Source of the DNA: Agelaius tricolor
Taxonomy: Eukaryota; Chordata; Aves; Passeriformes; Icteridae
Assembly (NCBI GenBank): GCA_023055355.1
Contig: JALJCS010000001.1
Coordinates: 78,594,881 to 78,658,880 of the forward strand
Direction of reading: 5' to 3'
DNA length: 64,000 bases
The position numbers and the translations under genes are program-made. Each line of letters starts with the position of its first letter. Positions within the stretch are counted from its first letter, which is position 1. The notes under the pieces are model-generated. The model searched no databases, was not told where the DNA came from, and worked only from the letters and a program-made list of their open reading frames with translations. Of the stretch, positions 24,295-32,139 are shown piece by piece.

Positions 24295-24390
24295 TCTGAT
24301 GACACCAGGGCTGAGTTCAGATCAAAGGAAAACACTAAAACTGAAAATAAAAAGTGTTAGGGATGAGGTCCAGGTAACAACAATTTAACT
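24295..24390 (-). other. pol-env spacer with env splice acceptor
   Basis: Ninety-six bases between the pol stop and the env ATG. They contain a CTAAC branch-like motif, a pyrimidine-rich stretch and CAG, described separately. Unlike many retroviruses, pol and env do not overlap. Confidence 0.85.
24341..24360 (-). promoter_or_regulatory. Predicted splice acceptor for env mRNA
   Basis: On the minus strand a CTAAC branch-like motif at 24360-24356 is followed by CACTTTTTATTTTCAG ending at 24341, a near-ideal polypyrimidine tract and AG. The exon would start at 24340, 46 bases before the env ATG, so env would be the first frame after the leader. Paired with the donor at 30076 it would remove gag and pol. 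Prediction only; no transcript evidence is available. Confidence 0.75.
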
Positions 24391-27300
24391 TTAAAGAGTC
24401 TGACGGCGCTTCCTCCTCCAGCAGGCACTGGCTACCTGTGTTGCAGCTTTGTCCTTTGACACCTTAGGAATGTACGGTCTCACCCACCTGGAGGGGATCC
24501 ATCTCAAGCCTGAGGGAGTGGATACGCACGCATATCCCCTACCCCAGACTACGAGCTCATGGGGCCCCTCTATTTTCCAAGTTTCAGGGTCCTTTATGAG
24601 GACTGGCGGACGCACTTTTAATTTGTGCTGACTGTTCTCGTTAAAATGTCTTACAATAGGTGGGTTAAGGTTTTCAAAGGTACAGTTCAAAAAGTTCAGT
24701 GTGAACAGTGCTTTGGACAGCTGGATTTGAGGGGTCTCTGTTTTCATCACTTCACGTTGCCGGTGAAGAACCTTTTTTAGGTTCTGATGGGCTCTCTCCA
24801 CCACAGCTTGACCTGTCGGGGAATAGGGGATGCCTGTTTTGTGTTCTATTCCCCATTGCTGCAGGAAGCTCTGAAGGTCTTTGGACTTGTACGCTGGGCC
24901 ATTGTCTGTTTTGATGACCTTAGGGATTCCTAATGTGGAAAAGGCTTGCATGAAATGCTTCTTTACCTCACTGGCTTTCTCCCCTGTGTGGGCAGAAGCG
25001 TAGATGGCACCAGAAAAGGTATCCACGGAGACGTGGACATATTTAAATCTGCCAAATGATGGGATGTGGGTTACATCTGTCTGCCACACTTCGCAGCTCT
25101 GCAAGCCCCTAGGGTTTGCACCTGCACTTAAGGCAGGTAGTGACTGATTTTGACAAGAAGGGCAGGTGGCTACGATGGCCTGGGCTTGTTTGTGCTTCAG
25201 ATGGAATTGTCGGACCAAGGCAGGTGCATTCTGATGAAAAAATTGATGACTGATCTTTGCTTGTTGGAATACCTCTGGGAGCGGGGCCATCTTGGCTGTA
25301 GCCGCAAGGGCATCAGCTTTCCGGTTACCTTCTGCAATGAACCCCGGCAGGTCTGTGTGTGACCTAACATGCATCACATAAAATGGGTGTTCTCGGCCAG
25401 AAATAATTCTTACTAACTTAGAAAGTAATTCATATAAAGGAATGTTGGAAACTTCTTGCAACACAGCATTCTCTGCCCTAGACACTACACCTGCAACATA
25501 AGCTGAATCCGTAACTACATTTAAAGGCTCAGGAAACTTCTCAAAAGCTCTGACTACAGCGGCCAGCTCAGCAATTTGGGGTGATCCTTCCACCTTGGCA
25601 ATATCTGCCTCCCACTGTTGAGTTTGGGGATCTTTCCAAGTTACCACTGACTTGTGAGACGCACCAGACGCATCAGTAAAAACTGTCAGTGCTTTTAGAG
25701 GTGTCTTGCTCTGAATACTTGTCAGTGATAATGAAAACTGAACATCTGAGTTGAAAATTTTGTGGGCCGGTCTGTGAATTGAAATTTGGCCTGTGTAGCT
25801 ATCTAGGGCTAATTGCAAGGCTTCATTCTCTTGATAAAATTGCTCTAGCATTGTTTGAGACAAATGGCCTGATTTCAGTTTTAAGGAAATGTAAATGCAG
25901 TCAAAGTCACACCCTGCCAATTCTCTGATCCGTATCCTTGCTTTCCGGATCAATTCTGCCATCAGCTCCTGTGGCATTGTCATCCTTTTTGACCTGTTGT
26001 GACTGAGAAAGACCCATTCTATAATTAAGAGGGGATCTTTCTTGACCTGGTCCTTTTTCTTTGCCTGGACAGTTTCCCACTGAAAAATCATACCATGGAG
26101 ATGTGGCAGTTTGCCTAAGATGATAAATTTGAAGGGGAGACCCTGCTGGCACCTGTGGGCCTGTCTAGTCGACATGATTTCCTGAACTTTCTCCAGTGCG
26201 GTTTTCGCCTCCTGGGTGAGGGTCCTAGGAGCACTAAGGTCATCTCCCCCTTTTAACAAATTGAAAAGGGGGGCTAGGTCTTCGGTGGAAATGCCTAGCC
26301 AAGGTCTCACCCAATTTAAGGATCCACAAAGTTGATGGAGATCCGCTAAGGTTTTGATATCATGTTTGATAGTCAATTTTTGCGGCACAATGGTCCGCTT
26401 TCCAATTTCAAGGCCCAGGTACTTCCAAGGTGGCATCTTTTGAATCTTTTCCTCTTGGAGCTCGAACCCTGCAGCAACCAATGCATTGATTGTCAGGTCA
26501 AGTGTGTGAGTAAGCATGTCATCACTTGGGGCACACACCAGGATGTCATCCATGTAGTGCAGGATGATGGAATCTCCTGCAGCTTCACGGACTGGAGACA
26601 ACAAGGAAGAGACATACCTCTGGCAAATCACAGGACTGACTTTAAGTCCCTGAGGGAGGGTCGTCCAATGGTATCTCTTCATTGGGGCCTCCAGGTTAAT
26701 GGTGGGAACCGAAAAGGCAAAACGCGGAGCATCGTCAGGATGTAGGGGAATGTGAAAAAAACAATCTTTGATGTCAATTACAGCTAAAGACCAATTTTGT
26801 GGAAGCATGCTTGGGGAGGGCATCCCTGGTTGTAGGGAGCCCATGTCCTCAATAACGTTGTTGATTTGACGGAGGTCATGGAGTAGTCTCCACTTGTCTT
26901 TGTTTGGTTTTTTAATGACAAAGACAGGCGAATTCCACGGCGACGTGGTCTCCACAATGTGACCTTTTTCTAACTGCTCTTGTACAAGTTCTTCAAGCGC
27001 CTTTAATTTGGTTTTATTGAGCGGCCACTGTACTACCCTTATAGGAGTATCAGTTTTCCAAATCAATTTTTGGGCGTGGCGCACCTCAGCGACCGCTCCC
27101 CGAAAAACCTGCGGGTTTTCTGGGATGTCAATTGTGGTTCCCCATTGAACCATTAAATCTCTGCCCCAGAGGGGCTCTGTGTAGTCTAAAACAAACGGGC
27201 GAATGGAAGCTATTTTGCCATTGGGTCCCTCAATTTGAACAACGTTTTTTGACTGTCTTGCCAATTGAATTCCCCCTACACCTTGCACGTGTCCTGCTAC

Positions 27301-27993
27301 GTTTTGCAATTCCCAGTGTGATGGCCACTCTTTAGATGGGATAATCGTGACATCCGCTCCAGTATCTAAAAGTCCTTGTATGGACTTGTACTCGCCACCA
27401 CGGTGCAACCCACATGATAGCTTGGGTTTTTCTTTTCCCAATACCTGAGTCCAGCAGACATTGGGACGGAGTTTACCTCTGAGGGTGTCTGCTTGCTCCT
27501 GGTCCCATGGAGGCTCAGGTACTGGGATGGCTTGGGCTATGATTTGGCCTTTGGGCAAGTACACGGGTGGATGAGTACAGTGAAGCCATATGACAAATTG
27601 TTTCGGGTCTGATGATATGAGACCCGGAGGAATAATAATTTCTTGGGGTGTGTGTTTTGTGTCCCCAAGGACGACATACTTACTGTGACGCTTCTGGCAA
27701 AGCTGTGTCCAAGTACCTGGTTGTTCAGGGTTAACAGATATGAAATGCCAGTTAGTGTCTCTGAGATGAAGAGGTTCAGTCAACGCCAGCCTGTAAGGAT
27801 TATGTGAAGAGTCAGTGGTTAAGATTGGTCTGGGATTATTCCAATGAACTGAATGTTCTGTTTTGTTCAAAGCCAGTGCCTCGCTTGGCACTGATACATC
27901 TTTTACACTAGATTTCTTTTCCCTCCCCCGTACTTGAATTGAGCCCACCCTATTTTTGTCATAGCGCTGGGGAAAGGAGCGCTCTTTACTCAG
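24391..27993 (-). CDS. pro-pol: dUTPase-like/protease/RT/RNase H/integrase, intact
   Basis: Expressed by -1 frameshifting from gag; the frame opens at the slippery site (27993) and stays open for 1,200 codons. Residues below count from the GTG at 27948. A dUTPase-like stretch spans about 60-145, with PPGLI (107-111) and YLPKGQIIAQA (130-140), but the usual catalytic Asp/Tyr motif is missing, so activity is doubtful. Protease: LLDTGAD at 193-199 and a WGRDL segment at 261-265. RT: D392 in IDIKDCFF and YMDD at 465-468. RNase H: D759, E794, D814, D879. Integrase: H901, H905, C929, C932 zinc site; D958, D1015, E1051 as DD35E; then a Trp-rich C-terminal part and a basic tail. Every active-site residue checked in PR, RT, RNase H and IN is present. 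Protease and RT share one frame with no second shift, unlike typical betaretroviruses. Confidence 0.95.
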   Translation of the reverse strand: MSKERSFPQRYDKNRVGSIQVRGREKKSSVKDVSVPSEALALNKTEHSVHWNNPRPILTTDSSHNPYRLALTEPLHLRDTNWHFISVNPEQPGTWTQLCQKRHSKYVVLGDTKHTPQEIIIPPGLISSDPKQFVIWLHCTHPPVYLPKGQIIAQAIPVPEPPWDQEQADTLRGKLRPNVCWTQVLGKEKPKLSCGLHRGGEYKSIQGLLDTGADVTIIPSKEWPSHWELQNVAGHVQGVGGIQLARQSKNVVQIEGPNGKIASIRPFVLDYTEPLWGRDLMVQWGTTIDIPENPQVFRGAVAEVRHAQKLIWKTDTPIRVVQWPLNKTKLKALEELVQEQLEKGHIVETTSPWNSPVFVIKKPNKDKWRLLHDLRQINNVIEDMGSLQPGMPSPSMLPQNWSLAVIDIKDCFFHIPLHPDDAPRFAFSVPTINLEAPMKRYHWTTLPQGLKVSPVICQRYVSSLLSPVREAAGDSIILHYMDDILVCAPSDDMLTHTLDLTINALVAAGFELQEEKIQKMPPWKYLGLEIGKRTIVPQKLTIKHDIKTLADLHQLCGSLNWVRPWLGISTEDLAPLFNLLKGGDDLSAPRTLTQEAKTALEKVQEIMSTRQAHRCQQGLPFKFIILGKLPHLHGMIFQWETVQAKKKDQVKKDPLLIIEWVFLSHNRSKRMTMPQELMAELIRKARIRIRELAGCDFDCIYISLKLKSGHLSQTMLEQFYQENEALQLALDSYTGQISIHRPAHKIFNSDVQFSLSLTSIQSKTPLKALTVFTDASGASHKSVVTWKDPQTQQWEADIAKVEGSPQIAELAAVVRAFEKFPEPLNVVTDSAYVAGVVSRAENAVLQEVSNIPLYELLSKLVRIISGREHPFYVMHVRSHTDLPGFIAEGNRKADALAATAKMAPLPEVFQQAKISHQFFHQNAPALVRQFHLKHKQAQAIVATCPSCQNQSLPALSAGANPRGLQSCEVWQTDVTHIPSFGRFKYVHVSVDTFSGAIYASAHTGEKASEVKKHFMQAFSTLGIPKVIKTDNGPAYKSKDLQSFLQQWGIEHKTGIPYSPTGQAVVERAHQNLKKVLHRQREVMKTETPQIQLSKALFTLNFLNCTFENLNPPIVRHFNENSQHKLKVRPPVLIKDPETWKIEGPHELVVWGRGYACVSTPSGLRWIPSRWVRPYIPKVSKDKAATQVASACWRRKRRQTL
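27963..27983 (-). promoter_or_regulatory. Hairpin downstream of the frameshift site
   Basis: Nine bases after the slippery heptamer, AGCGC (27983-27979) can pair with GCGCT (27967-27963) around an 11-base loop. The C-rich loop could pair with the GGG segments about 15-20 bases further on, giving an H-type pseudoknot. Spacing fits known -1 frameshift stimulators; the structure is inferred, not computed. Confidence 0.55.
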
Positions 27994-29879
27994 TTTTTTG
28001 AGAGGTGGTCCTTTGGGGAATTCTGGTTCTTAAGCATATTGTATTTAAAGTCTAAAAACTGCTTTTTCAGAGGGCAGTCCGGCATCCAATGCCCCAACTT
28101 CCCACAAAGATGGCAAGGTCTATTAGAGCTGGAGATTCTCTCTTGTGGCATCGTGACATGCTGGAGCTGGCTGGTAAATGGTGGCTCAGGGGTTTCCACT
28201 GCAGCAATCCTTCTCTGTGGTTTTGGTCTCTCGTCGTGGTCAGCGAGGGTGATGGTAACTTTCTTCTCACACACTTCAAGCATGGCCTGCAGCGTAGGCG
28301 TTGGGTCAAGAGGCAGGCTGAGGATAGCAGCTTTGCACTTCTCATTGGCATTTTCTTTAGCGATCTCGGTGAGGATTTCCATCCTGGCTCCTTCATTCTG
28401 AACTTGCAATTCAACAGCTTTTCTCAACCTTTCCACAAAACTCAAAAAGGACTCAAATGGAGATTGTGTTATTTTCAAATAATTTTCAATTGGAATACTA
28501 GGACGGAGCCCAAAGAAAGCTTTCTCAGCTGCTCTAGCACCTTCTCTGAAAGCCCTTGTGGGAATGCTTTCTGCCTGGGTCACGGCGTTTTCCCAACCCC
28601 CCTGTCCACAGAGATGATCGAGGGATAACATATTACCATAAACATCACGAGCAGTAGCTTCATCAGCCCACAGAGCTGGTAAAATTGCTCTCAATCCTTT
28701 TTGCCATGCAACTTCCCACAAGAGATATTCAGAAGAGGATAACAGGCAGGAAAAAAGGTGTTTTATATCAGCAGGGGTTAAAATGTGAGCAAATAATGTA
28801 GCTTTAAGGAGCCCTCTAAAATATTCACTTGATCTCCCAAAATCTTTTTGGGCTTTGGCTAGTTCTTTAACAGAATCAACAGAAAGGGGGCTATAATTTG
28901 GCTGGAATGCCCCGTTTAAATCAGGGATATATGAGACAGGGGCAGCAGAAAAGGACTGTCCTGTTTCCGGGTTTGGTCTCCCAGCGACAGCGTCTCTTAT
29001 CACACTGTCCTGAGCACCGGAGGGCGGGCCGTGGGGGGGGCGGAGGGAGCCCGCGGCGGGCGGGCAGAGCTCTGAGGGGGCGGGGGCGGCCAGGGCCGGG
29101 GCGGGAGGGGCGGCCGGGGCCAGAGCGGGAGGGGCGGCCGGGGCCGGGGCAGGAGGAGCCGGAGGAGGGGCCGGGGGAGGAGACGGGGGAAGGGCGGGAG
29201 GGCGGGTTTCGGGGGCGGGGTGCTCCGAGCAGAATGGGTTGTTGGGAGGGCGAAAGGGATTATGGGAAGGCGAGGAAACCACCATTGCCACGTGGTGTCC
29301 GCCATTATGGTCCTGAGAAGTTACCGGGCGCGTCTCAGGGGTACCAAGTCGGGCACTAAGGTTGTGAGACACGGTATTATAACTTGGGGAAGCAGGGGGG
29401 AGGGTAAGATTTCGGGAATTCAGGGTAGAAGTGTCCGGGTTGGAGACAGGGAACCTCGGGGGGGGAGCAGGGGTTTGTGCAGGGGCTGGGAGTGGGGGGA
29501 GGTGAGTGGAGGAGGGAGAACCGAACTCGGAGGGGGGTAGATCGGGTTTCTGGGGAACAGAGATATTGAAACTGTTGCCGGATGGCTGTTCTTGCATTTT
29601 TAAATTAAATTTTACAACATTTCTTATCTGCAGGGCTAAAAAAGCAAATTTTGACGGAGATATGTCTCCTGCTTTCCCTGCCTTCAATAATTCACTACCA
29701 ATTTTGTCCCAAAAAGCCAAATCACTGAGATTTTCAGTGGACACGTCAGGGAAGTGAAGGAAAAGCCATCTGACGAACTGTTTAACCTCTGTTTTTGAAA
29801 ATCGGATTTTTTCACTCTTAAGAATGTTTAAGAGATGATAATAGACACCCTTGTGAGATACAGAAAGCCTAGCACCCAT
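27990..29879 (-). CDS. gag: matrix/capsid/nucleocapsid polyprotein, intact
   Basis: 629 codons from the ATG at 29879 to TGA at 27992-27990. I chose this ATG because it gives MGARLS, a Gly-2 myristoylation signal, whereas the open frame upstream only adds a TTG. Matrix is about 1-100; a linker at 105-290 is proline-rich and, at 228-268, almost pure Pro/Ala; capsid spans about 313-540, with a major homology region at about 471-490 (FESFLSFVERL); one CCHC zinc knuckle lies at 589-602 (CX2CX4HX4C). Betaretroviruses and ASLV normally have two knuckles. No clear PTAP, PPxY or LYPxL late motif was seen. The last codons form the slippery site for pro-pol. Gag assembles the particle at the inner membrane and binds RNA. 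Confidence 0.95.
   Translation of the reverse strand: MGARLSVSHKGVYYHLLNILKSEKIRFSKTEVKQFVRWLFLHFPDVSTENLSDLAFWDKIGSELLKAGKAGDISPSKFAFLALQIRNVVKFNLKMQEQPSGNSFNISVPQKPDLPPSEFGSPSSTHLPPLPAPAQTPAPPPRFPVSNPDTSTLNSRNLTLPPASPSYNTVSHNLSARLGTPETRPVTSQDHNGGHHVAMVVSSPSHNPFRPPNNPFCSEHPAPETRPPALPPSPPPAPPPAPPAPAPAAPPALAPAAPPAPALAAPAPSELCPPAAGSLRPPHGPPSGAQDSVIRDAVAGRPNPETGQSFSAAPVSYIPDLNGAFQPNYSPLSVDSVKELAKAQKDFGRSSEYFRGLLKATLFAHILTPADIKHLFSCLLSSSEYLLWEVAWQKGLRAILPALWADEATARDVYGNMLSLDHLCGQGGWENAVTQAESIPTRAFREGARAAEKAFFGLRPSIPIENYLKITQSPFESFLSFVERLRKAVELQVQNEGARMEILTEIAKENANEKCKAAILSLPLDPTPTLQAMLEVCEKKVTITLADHDERPKPQRRIAAVETPEPPFTSQLQHVTMPQERISSSNRPCHLCGKLGHWMPDCPLKKQFLDFKYNMLKNQNSPKDHLSKN
27993..27999 (-). 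promoter_or_regulatory. -1 ribosomal frameshift site A AAA AAC
   Basis: The heptamer lies in the correct gag phase (A AAA AAC, with AAA and AAC as the last two gag sense codons) and the TGA stop follows at once. The pro-pol frame is -1 relative to gag (offset 2 mod 3), as required. A hairpin starts nine bases downstream. This site should set the Gag to Gag-Pol ratio. Confidence 0.93.
29024..29219. repeat. GC-rich Pro/Ala-coding low-complexity tract in gag
   Basis: Degenerate repeats of GGGGCGG and GGAGGGGCGG units (plus-strand reading) encode Pro/Ala-rich protein on the minus strand. It is the most GC-rich part of the window and a likely site of length variation between copies. Frames open on the other strand here are by-products of the composition. 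Confidence 0.85.
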
Positions 29880-30297
29880 TTTGGCTCTGATTTTAAATTT
29901 GTATCTCAAATTTCAGCAACCCAGGTGGGGGGGGGGAGGAGAAAGAAGCCTACAGCTGGCAGTCTGCCCACAATAGAGAGAAAAAAAATTCAGCCCTCCG
30001 CGGCGGGGCTGAGAACAAAGGGCAGGGAAACACCCCCTCCCAAAGAGGGGAAAAACAAGAGAAGGGTAAAACTTACCAATCCAACTGCAGGAGAGGGGAA
30101 CGAAAAAGCCTGGGATGTTGATTTCCACCTGAAGCTGACTTCTTGGGGTACATAAGAAGCTCCCAGCTTCGTCCACAGGAGAGCAACTCACTAAAACGGA
30201 GTGTGTTCTTCCGAGGTAGCTTGCCGGCCAAAGGCTTATCGAACAGACTGAAAGTATGTCCGAGCCCCTTTCCGTGGGCTCCTGGAATGGTTCCAGA
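29880..30297 (-). other. Proviral 5' leader
   Basis: About 418 bases between primer site and gag ATG, expected to hold the packaging signal and the splice donor. A long frame at 29913-30398 crosses the primer site and LTR border and is treated as non-coding. Confidence 0.8.
30071..30077 (-). promoter_or_regulatory. Predicted major splice donor
   Basis: GGTAAGT on the minus strand: the exon ends with G at 30077 and the intron begins GTAAGT at 30076. It lies in the leader upstream of the gag start, so spliced env RNA would not carry the gag ATG. The match to the donor consensus is strong; usage is inferred. Confidence 0.7.
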
Positions 30298-30315
30298 GCC
30301 CCACGTTGGGCGCCA
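30298..30315 (-). promoter_or_regulatory. Primer-binding site, tRNA-Lys(CUU) type
   Basis: TGGCGCCCAACGTGGGGC on the minus strand, three bases after the 5' LTR. This is the complement of the 3' end of tRNA-Lys(CUU), the primer used by MPMV-type betaretroviruses and some lentiviruses. All 18 positions agree with the expected site. Confidence 0.9.
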
Positions 30316-30318
30316 AGC

Positions 30319-30985
30319 TGTCCCAGTCTCTCTGCAAGCCTCTCGAGTCCCTGGGCCTTACCCGGGTCGGCAGAGAGTGGGGGGGGTGACCCCACCACGG
30401 CCGACTGCGGGGAGACACTCTCTGTGCCCCGAGGGTGCTGAGGGCACTCAGGCTGGTTGCCTTCGTTGCAGCAGAGACGACCGAGACGTCGGTGGAAGAG
30501 GAAAGGGGCCGACTCCCAGCAGGGGATATTCCAAGGTTTTATTAAGGAGTCCCGAGGGAGCTCCTATACCTCAGGGGGTTCCTCCTGCCGAGAGCACTGG
30601 GGGACGTTTGGAGCTTACATTTAAAGGGGGGAGGAAACTAACATAGATAAAATCCTACTGACCAATAGGTATCTCTGGGGGATGGGTGCTGGGGGGACAG
30701 ACATACAAAACAGCGTATGGGGCAGGACTTGGGGGGTTGACCCTTGGCCCCTGGCTAATCACTCGACAACTTGGACCGAAACTTCTAGGTAGGGGGCTGG
30801 GATGTCGAGGTGACTGGCAGAGAGCCAGGGTGGGGGTTTTGGAGATCTTATCCCGGGAAAGGGATAACACGAGTAGAGGGAAGAGGAGGGGGGGGTACAG
30901 TCTGGGATAAACCATTTGGGAAAAACATGGGAATACAAAACCAACTACTTCAAGGTATTACAAAATATAAGAACGCACTACAACA
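30319..30985 (-). repeat. 5' LTR and promoter of the provirus (667 bp)
   Basis: Identical to the 3' LTR on reading (constant offset 8,052). On the minus strand U3 starts TGTTGTAG at 30985; the TATA-like TTTAAA lies at 30625-30620, placing the start site near 30595; AATAAA is at 30543-30538. An inverted CCAAT (ATTGG) lies about 40 bases upstream of the TATA-like box. It drives genomic and env transcripts leftwards. Confidence 0.97.
30620..30625 (-). promoter_or_regulatory. TATA-like box of the 5' LTR
   Basis: CCTTTAAATG context on the minus strand, 77 bp upstream of the polyadenylation signal. This spacing fits a short R region. A weaker TATAGG at about 30569-30564 is an alternative. Confidence 0.5.
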
Positions 30986-30991
30986 CTTATT
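30986..30991. repeat. Provirus target duplication (right), CTTATT
   Basis: Perfect match to 22261-22266, directly after the LTR end. Confidence 0.95.
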
Positions 30992-31073
30992 CCTGGTCAC
31001 ATTTCACAGCAGAAACCAGGGAGAGGGTATTCTCATGGAGGCACTGGCATTGTGCCAGTGTCAAACCAGGGCA
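30992..31073. mobile_element. Outer LTR element, right part
   Basis: The last 82 bp of the interrupted element, ending GTCAAACCAGGGCA. Just before the end there is an 8-bp perfect stem, CACTGGCA/TGCCAGTG (31042-31060), with a 3-base loop. It joins to 22266 once the provirus and one CTTATT copy are removed. Confidence 0.75.
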
Positions 31074-31078
31074 GCTTG
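31074..31078. repeat. Target duplication (right) of the outer LTR element
   Basis: GCTTG, identical to 20920-20924. Confidence 0.85.
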
Positions 31079-32139
31079 AGAACACACATAGGTTAAACTG
31101 TCCATGTGAATAGCACAGTTATATATAACAGGACAATGAAAGCCCTTACACATACACATGGAGATATGTATTTTCAGAGGGGAAGGCCAGTTAAAGGAAG
31201 ATGCAAATGGACTGTCATATAGAATGTCTGGAGGTCACAACCCATGTGAACAGTTCACAAAACAGCTGATCCACACATAGGCTCATATTTTAAAAATTAA
31301 TTTTAAAAAATTCATTTTAGAAATTATATACCTAATTCTTAGTTCAGAACAAGCACTATATATTCATGGAAAAGGTAAAAGGCAAGAATGTTCTTCCTAG
31401 GGCGTTAATCTTTATAGGATGCTGTGCTGGTTATTACATTAAGGCAGAACATATCTTTTCAAGCAGCCTGTTATACAGTGCATGCATAATGCCTCAGATT
31501 ATAGACAGAGTCAAAGATTAAAAAATGTACTAACACAGTTTCATTATACTGAACATCAAAATATTAGCAGCAAAAATAAACAGCAGGGGAAGAAGGAATG
31601 CCAAAGTTATTAAGCCCAAAGTGGCAAACACTAGATTTAGAGATTAAGCTTTTAAAAAAGAGATAGCAATAAAATGTATCATTACTACTCAGCTGTGTTA
31701 GCAGTTGTCATCTGTCCTCTGTTCAGAAGCTGGACTGGTCTCAGAGTCCCCTGAAAGAGACAAATTTATTGTGAGGTCCTGAACCACATGGGTTTGTGAA
31801 TTATACCATTCATTCCAAACTCTTCATAGAATCATTACCACAATTCCCATGCAGGACTCATAAGAAAGAAACTCTACTTGGCGTCTCCCGAGGGTTTGTG
31901 GAAAAAGTGAGCTTGCCTGGAGTCAGGACCTTTCACAATGGCAAGACTTTCTCATTAACTGAAGTTGTGTTTGTTGAAGTAATGCATTATTTCAGACAGG
32001 AGTTACAATTTTTAACCAAAATGTACTAATATCACCTGAGTTATGTTCCTGATGTGATTTTATAGGGATCCAAGAAGGAATAGAAGGCAAAAGGCAAGCT
32101 AAAAAATTTTAGTAGTTTTCTCAATCCACTGGGGGACTT
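31079..32139. other. Non-coding, nothing assigned
   Basis: AT-rich DNA to the right of the nested insertions. No element or exon recognised. Confidence 0.5.

Larger units (their letters stand above)
22267..30985 (-). mobile_element. Complete endogenous provirus, beta-like gag-pol with alpha-like env
   Basis: An 8,719-bp provirus read on the minus strand, in the order LTR, primer site, leader, gag, pro-pol, env, polypurine tract, LTR. The LTRs look identical over 667 bp at a constant offset of 8,052, and a perfect 6-bp target duplication flanks it. All three genes are open with catalytic motifs in place, and splice donor, acceptor, slippery site, primer site and polypurine tract are all visible. 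Such completeness indicates a very recent insertion, possibly still polymorphic. Betaretrovirus-like: tRNA-Lys primer, -1 frameshift, dUTPase-like region before protease, YMDD RT. Alpharetrovirus-like: the TM half of Env. Odd for a betaretrovirus: protease and RT share one frame, and nucleocapsid has one zinc knuckle. Whether it makes particles cannot be judged from sequence alone. Confidence 0.97.

Noticed and set aside
27946..27948. Pro-pol starting at GTG as a separate protein
   Set aside because: The frame is open up to the slippery site in the -1 phase, which explains its expression without its own start.
28898..29359. 153-codon plus-strand frame opposite gag
   Set aside because: Antisense shadow of the GC-rich Pro/Ala tract.
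29880..29909. Gag starting at the upstream end of the open frame
   Set aside because: The codon at 29909-29907 is TTG; the ATG at 29879 gives the expected Gly-2 myristoylation signal.
29913..30398. 161-codon frame crossing leader, primer site and LTR
   Set aside because: Its start lies within U5 and it crosses the primer site and splice donor; no domain and biased composition only.
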